From Auanema rhodensis (lineage: Eukaryota; Nematoda; Chromadorea; Rhabditida; Rhabditidae), in assembly GCA_964057225.1 (NCBI GenBank), contig OZ059897.1:1984001-2048000 (forward strand): a DNA stretch of 64,000 nucleotides. The letters run 5' to 3'. Both the position numbers and the translations under genes were made by a program. Positions 61,953 to 64,000 of this stretch are shown here, piece after piece. Each line of letters starts with the position of its first letter. Position 1 is the stretch's first letter. The notes under the pieces were generated by a model. The model saw only the letters and a list, made by a program, of their open reading frames with translations, was not told the origin of the DNA and searched no databases.

Positions 61953-64000
61953 TTAAGCTGCGTCGATCTGTGTTATCAGATTTGAGTTAGCTTAAAAATG
62001 CACCGAGATATCAACTGATATATGTTCACACTTATATCCTCGATTTTCACCCTGAAGAAATGATTTTTTCGTTGAATAACATTGTCCATCGTCTTCGTCT
62101 TGAAAAAAGGAATCTAAAAACATCTACTTTTTGTGAAATTATTTAGAAATTTTTCGGGAAAATTTTTGTCAAAATGTTTTTGGAAGCAATGTTGAGTGTA
62201 CATGGGAACTCAACATACACTAATGCATTATTTTTCAAACGATCATAACTTATTTTTGTATAGAGCGTTTTTCAATGTAGTATAGTGCATTCGATGCGGA
62301 TTTTTAAGCTGCGTCGATCTGTGTTATCAGATTTGAGTTAGCTTAAAAATGCACCGAGATATCAACTGATATATGTTCACACTTATATCCTCGATTTTCA
62401 CCCTGAAGAAATGATTTTTTCGTTGAAAAACATTGTCCATCGTCTTTGCCTTGAAAAAAGGAATCTAAAAACATCTACTTTTTGTGAAACTATTTAGAAA
62501 TTTTTCGGGAAAATTTTTGTCAAAATGTTTTTGGAAGCAATGTTGAGTGTACATGGGAACTCAACATACACTAATGCATTATTTTTCAAACGATCATAAC
62601 TTATTTTTGTATAGAGCGTTTCTCAATGTAGTATAGTGCATTCGATGCGGATTTTTAAGCTGCGTCGATCTGTGTTATCAGATTTGAGTTAGCTTAAAAA
62701 TGCACCGAGATATCAACTGATATATGTTCACACTTATATCCTCGATTTTCACCCTGAAGAAATGATTTTTTCGTTGAATAACATTGTCCATCGTCTTCGT
62801 CTTGAAAAAAGGAATCTAAAAACATCTACTTTTTGTGAAATTATTTAGAAATTTTTCGGGAAAATTTTTGTCAAAATGTTTTTGGAAGCAATGTTGAGTG
62901 TACATGGGAACTCAACATACACTAATGCATTATTTTTCAAACGATCATAACTTATTTTTGTATAGAGCGTTTTTCAATGTAGTATAGTGCATTCGATGCG
63001 GATTTTTAAGCTGCGTCGATCTGTGTTATCAGATTTGAGTTAGCTTAAAAATGCACCGAGATATCAACTGATATATGTTCACACTTATATCCTCGATTTT
63101 CACCCTGAAGAAATGATTTTTTCGTTGAAAAACATTGTCCATCGTCTTTGCCTTGAAAAAAGGAATCTAAAAACATCTACTTTTTGTGAAACTATTTAGA
63201 AATTTTTCGGGAAAATTTTTGTCAAAATGTTTTTGGAAGCAATGTTGAGTGTACATGGGAACTCAACATACACTAATGCATTATTTTTCAAACGATCATA
63301 ACTTATTTTTGTATAGAGCGTTTCTCAATGTAGTATAGTGCATTCGATGCGGATTTTTAAGCTGCGTCGATCTGTGTTATCAGATTTGAGTTAGCTTAAA
63401 AATGCACCGAGATATCAACTGATATATGTTCACACTTATATCCTCGATTTTCACCCTGAAGAAATGATTTTTTCGTTGAATAACATTGTCCATCGTCTTC
63501 GTCTTGAAAAAAGGAATCTAAAAACATCTACTTTTTGTGAAATTATTTAGAAATTTTTCGGGAAAATTTTTGTCAAAATGTTTTTGGAAGCAATGTTGAG
63601 TGTACATGGGAACTCAACATACACTAATGCATTATTTTTCAAACGATCATAACTTATTTTTGTATAGAGCGTTTCTCAATGTAGTATAGTGCATTCGATG
63701 CGGATTTTTAAGCTGCGTCGATCTGTGTTATCAGATTTGAGTTAGCTTAAAAATGCACCGAGATATCAACTGATATATGTTCACACTTATATCCTCGATT
63801 TTCACCCTGAAGAAATGATTTTTTCGTTGAAAAACATTGTCCATCGTCTTTGCCTTGAAAAAAGGAATCTAAAAACATCTACTTTTTGTGAAACTATTTA
63901 GAAATTTTTCGGGAAAATTTTTGTCAAAATGTTTTTGGAAGCAATGTTGAGTGTACATGGGAACTCAACATACACTAATGCATTATTTTTCAAACGATCA
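61953..64000. repeat. Tandem dimers running off the window
   Basis: Dimers start at 61953, 62655 and 63357: a gaataac/cttcgtc monomer and a gaaaaac/ctttgcc monomer with gtgaaactattt in place of gtgaaattattt. The first two dimers have gcgtttttcaatg at the end of the first monomer, the third has gcgtttctcaatg. The last dimer is cut by the window edge. Confidence 0.9.
63708..64000. repeat. Partial terminal monomer
   Basis: The first 293 bp of a monomer, ending inside the word cgatcataac. The remaining 58 bp would lie beyond the window, so the array continues to the right. The left edge starts exactly at the phase used here, preceded presumably by more array. Confidence 0.97.

Larger units (their letters stand above)
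1..64000. repeat. Tandem satellite array, 351-bp monomer, 183 copies
   Basis: The window is a single head-to-tail array. The start word ttaagct recurs every 351 bp from position 1 to 36154, then in shifted register from 36435, 40977, 42711, 45147, 47583 and 49668 because of one 70-bp and five 21-bp internal deletions. All monomers share one orientation and no foreign sequence interrupts them. Copies differ mainly by single-base substitutions at a limited set of diagnostic positions, and these variants are organised into higher-order repeats. This is the architecture expected of a centromeric or pericentromeric satellite homogenised by unequal exchange; that role is inferred. No known satellite family was recognised. 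No stretch of the window lies outside the array. Confidence 0.98.

Noticed and set aside
1-64000. CRISPR array
   Set aside because: The repeat is continuous with no unique spacers, and the 351-bp unit is far too long. It is a satellite.
1-64000. Transposon, retroelement or viral remnants
   Set aside because: No terminal repeats, target-site duplications, long frames or poly-A tails interrupt the monomer register anywhere; all phase shifts are explained by the 70-bp and 21-bp deletions.
1-64000. Identification as a specific known insect satellite
   Set aside because: The length is near the Tribolium 360-bp and Drosophila 359-bp satellites, but I could not match the sequence to either from memory, and length alone is not evidence of relationship.

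Overview
The whole window is satellite DNA. It is one uninterrupted, head-to-tail array of an AT-rich monomer of 351 bp (the first copy is about 31% G+C), with every copy on the same strand. Stepping the diagnostic start word ttaagct through the sequence gives 183 monomers: 182 run to their own end and the last is cut by the window edge. Only six copies depart from 351 bp: one 281-bp copy (70-bp deletion) and five 330-bp copies (the same 21-bp deletion). This accounts for the full length exactly (183 x 351 - 70 - 5 x 21 = 64,058, of which 58 bp lie beyond the window). I see no unique sequence, transposon, inverted segment, RNA gene or credible protein gene. The 62- and 75-codon open frames are by-products of single-base variants in the monomer.

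The source is most likely a eukaryotic centromeric or pericentromeric satellite block. Monomer length, AT richness, strict tandem order, absence of genes and layered higher-order repeats (HORs) all fit this. CpG is not depleted and the monomer is AT-rich, which would suit an invertebrate such as an insect, but I do not recognise the family and there is no flanking sequence, so the organism is undetermined.

Layout (monomer subtypes named here by diagnostic bases): 1-14742 holds subtypes A-E, with a six-monomer block C-D-E-C-D'-E2 occurring three times. 14743-20709 is mixed, with a trimer duplicated at 16498-18603. 20710-27378 is a series of 6-, 5-, 4- and 4-monomer units. 28783-36434 is an 11-monomer unit (3861 bp) in two near-identical copies, the second ending in the 281-bp monomer. 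36435-39944 is trimer-based. 39945-49667 is an R-S-T-P-Q series of 5-, 7-, 7- and 6-monomer units, each carrying one 21-bp-deleted monomer. 50370-60548 is dominated by trimers of 1053 bp, and 60549-64000 by dimers of 702 bp. Repeat order therefore tends to fall from left to right.

Within the monomer there are several dyads: an 11-bp-arm inverted repeat with a smaller hairpin inside its loop, a cluster of AT-rich dyads, a 9-bp hairpin and a 10-bp palindrome. Variation concentrates in two zones (about positions 93-165 and 291-325). About ten variable sites are CpG/TpG/CpA alternations. These features bear on chromatin function and on how the array evolves by unequal exchange and gene conversion.
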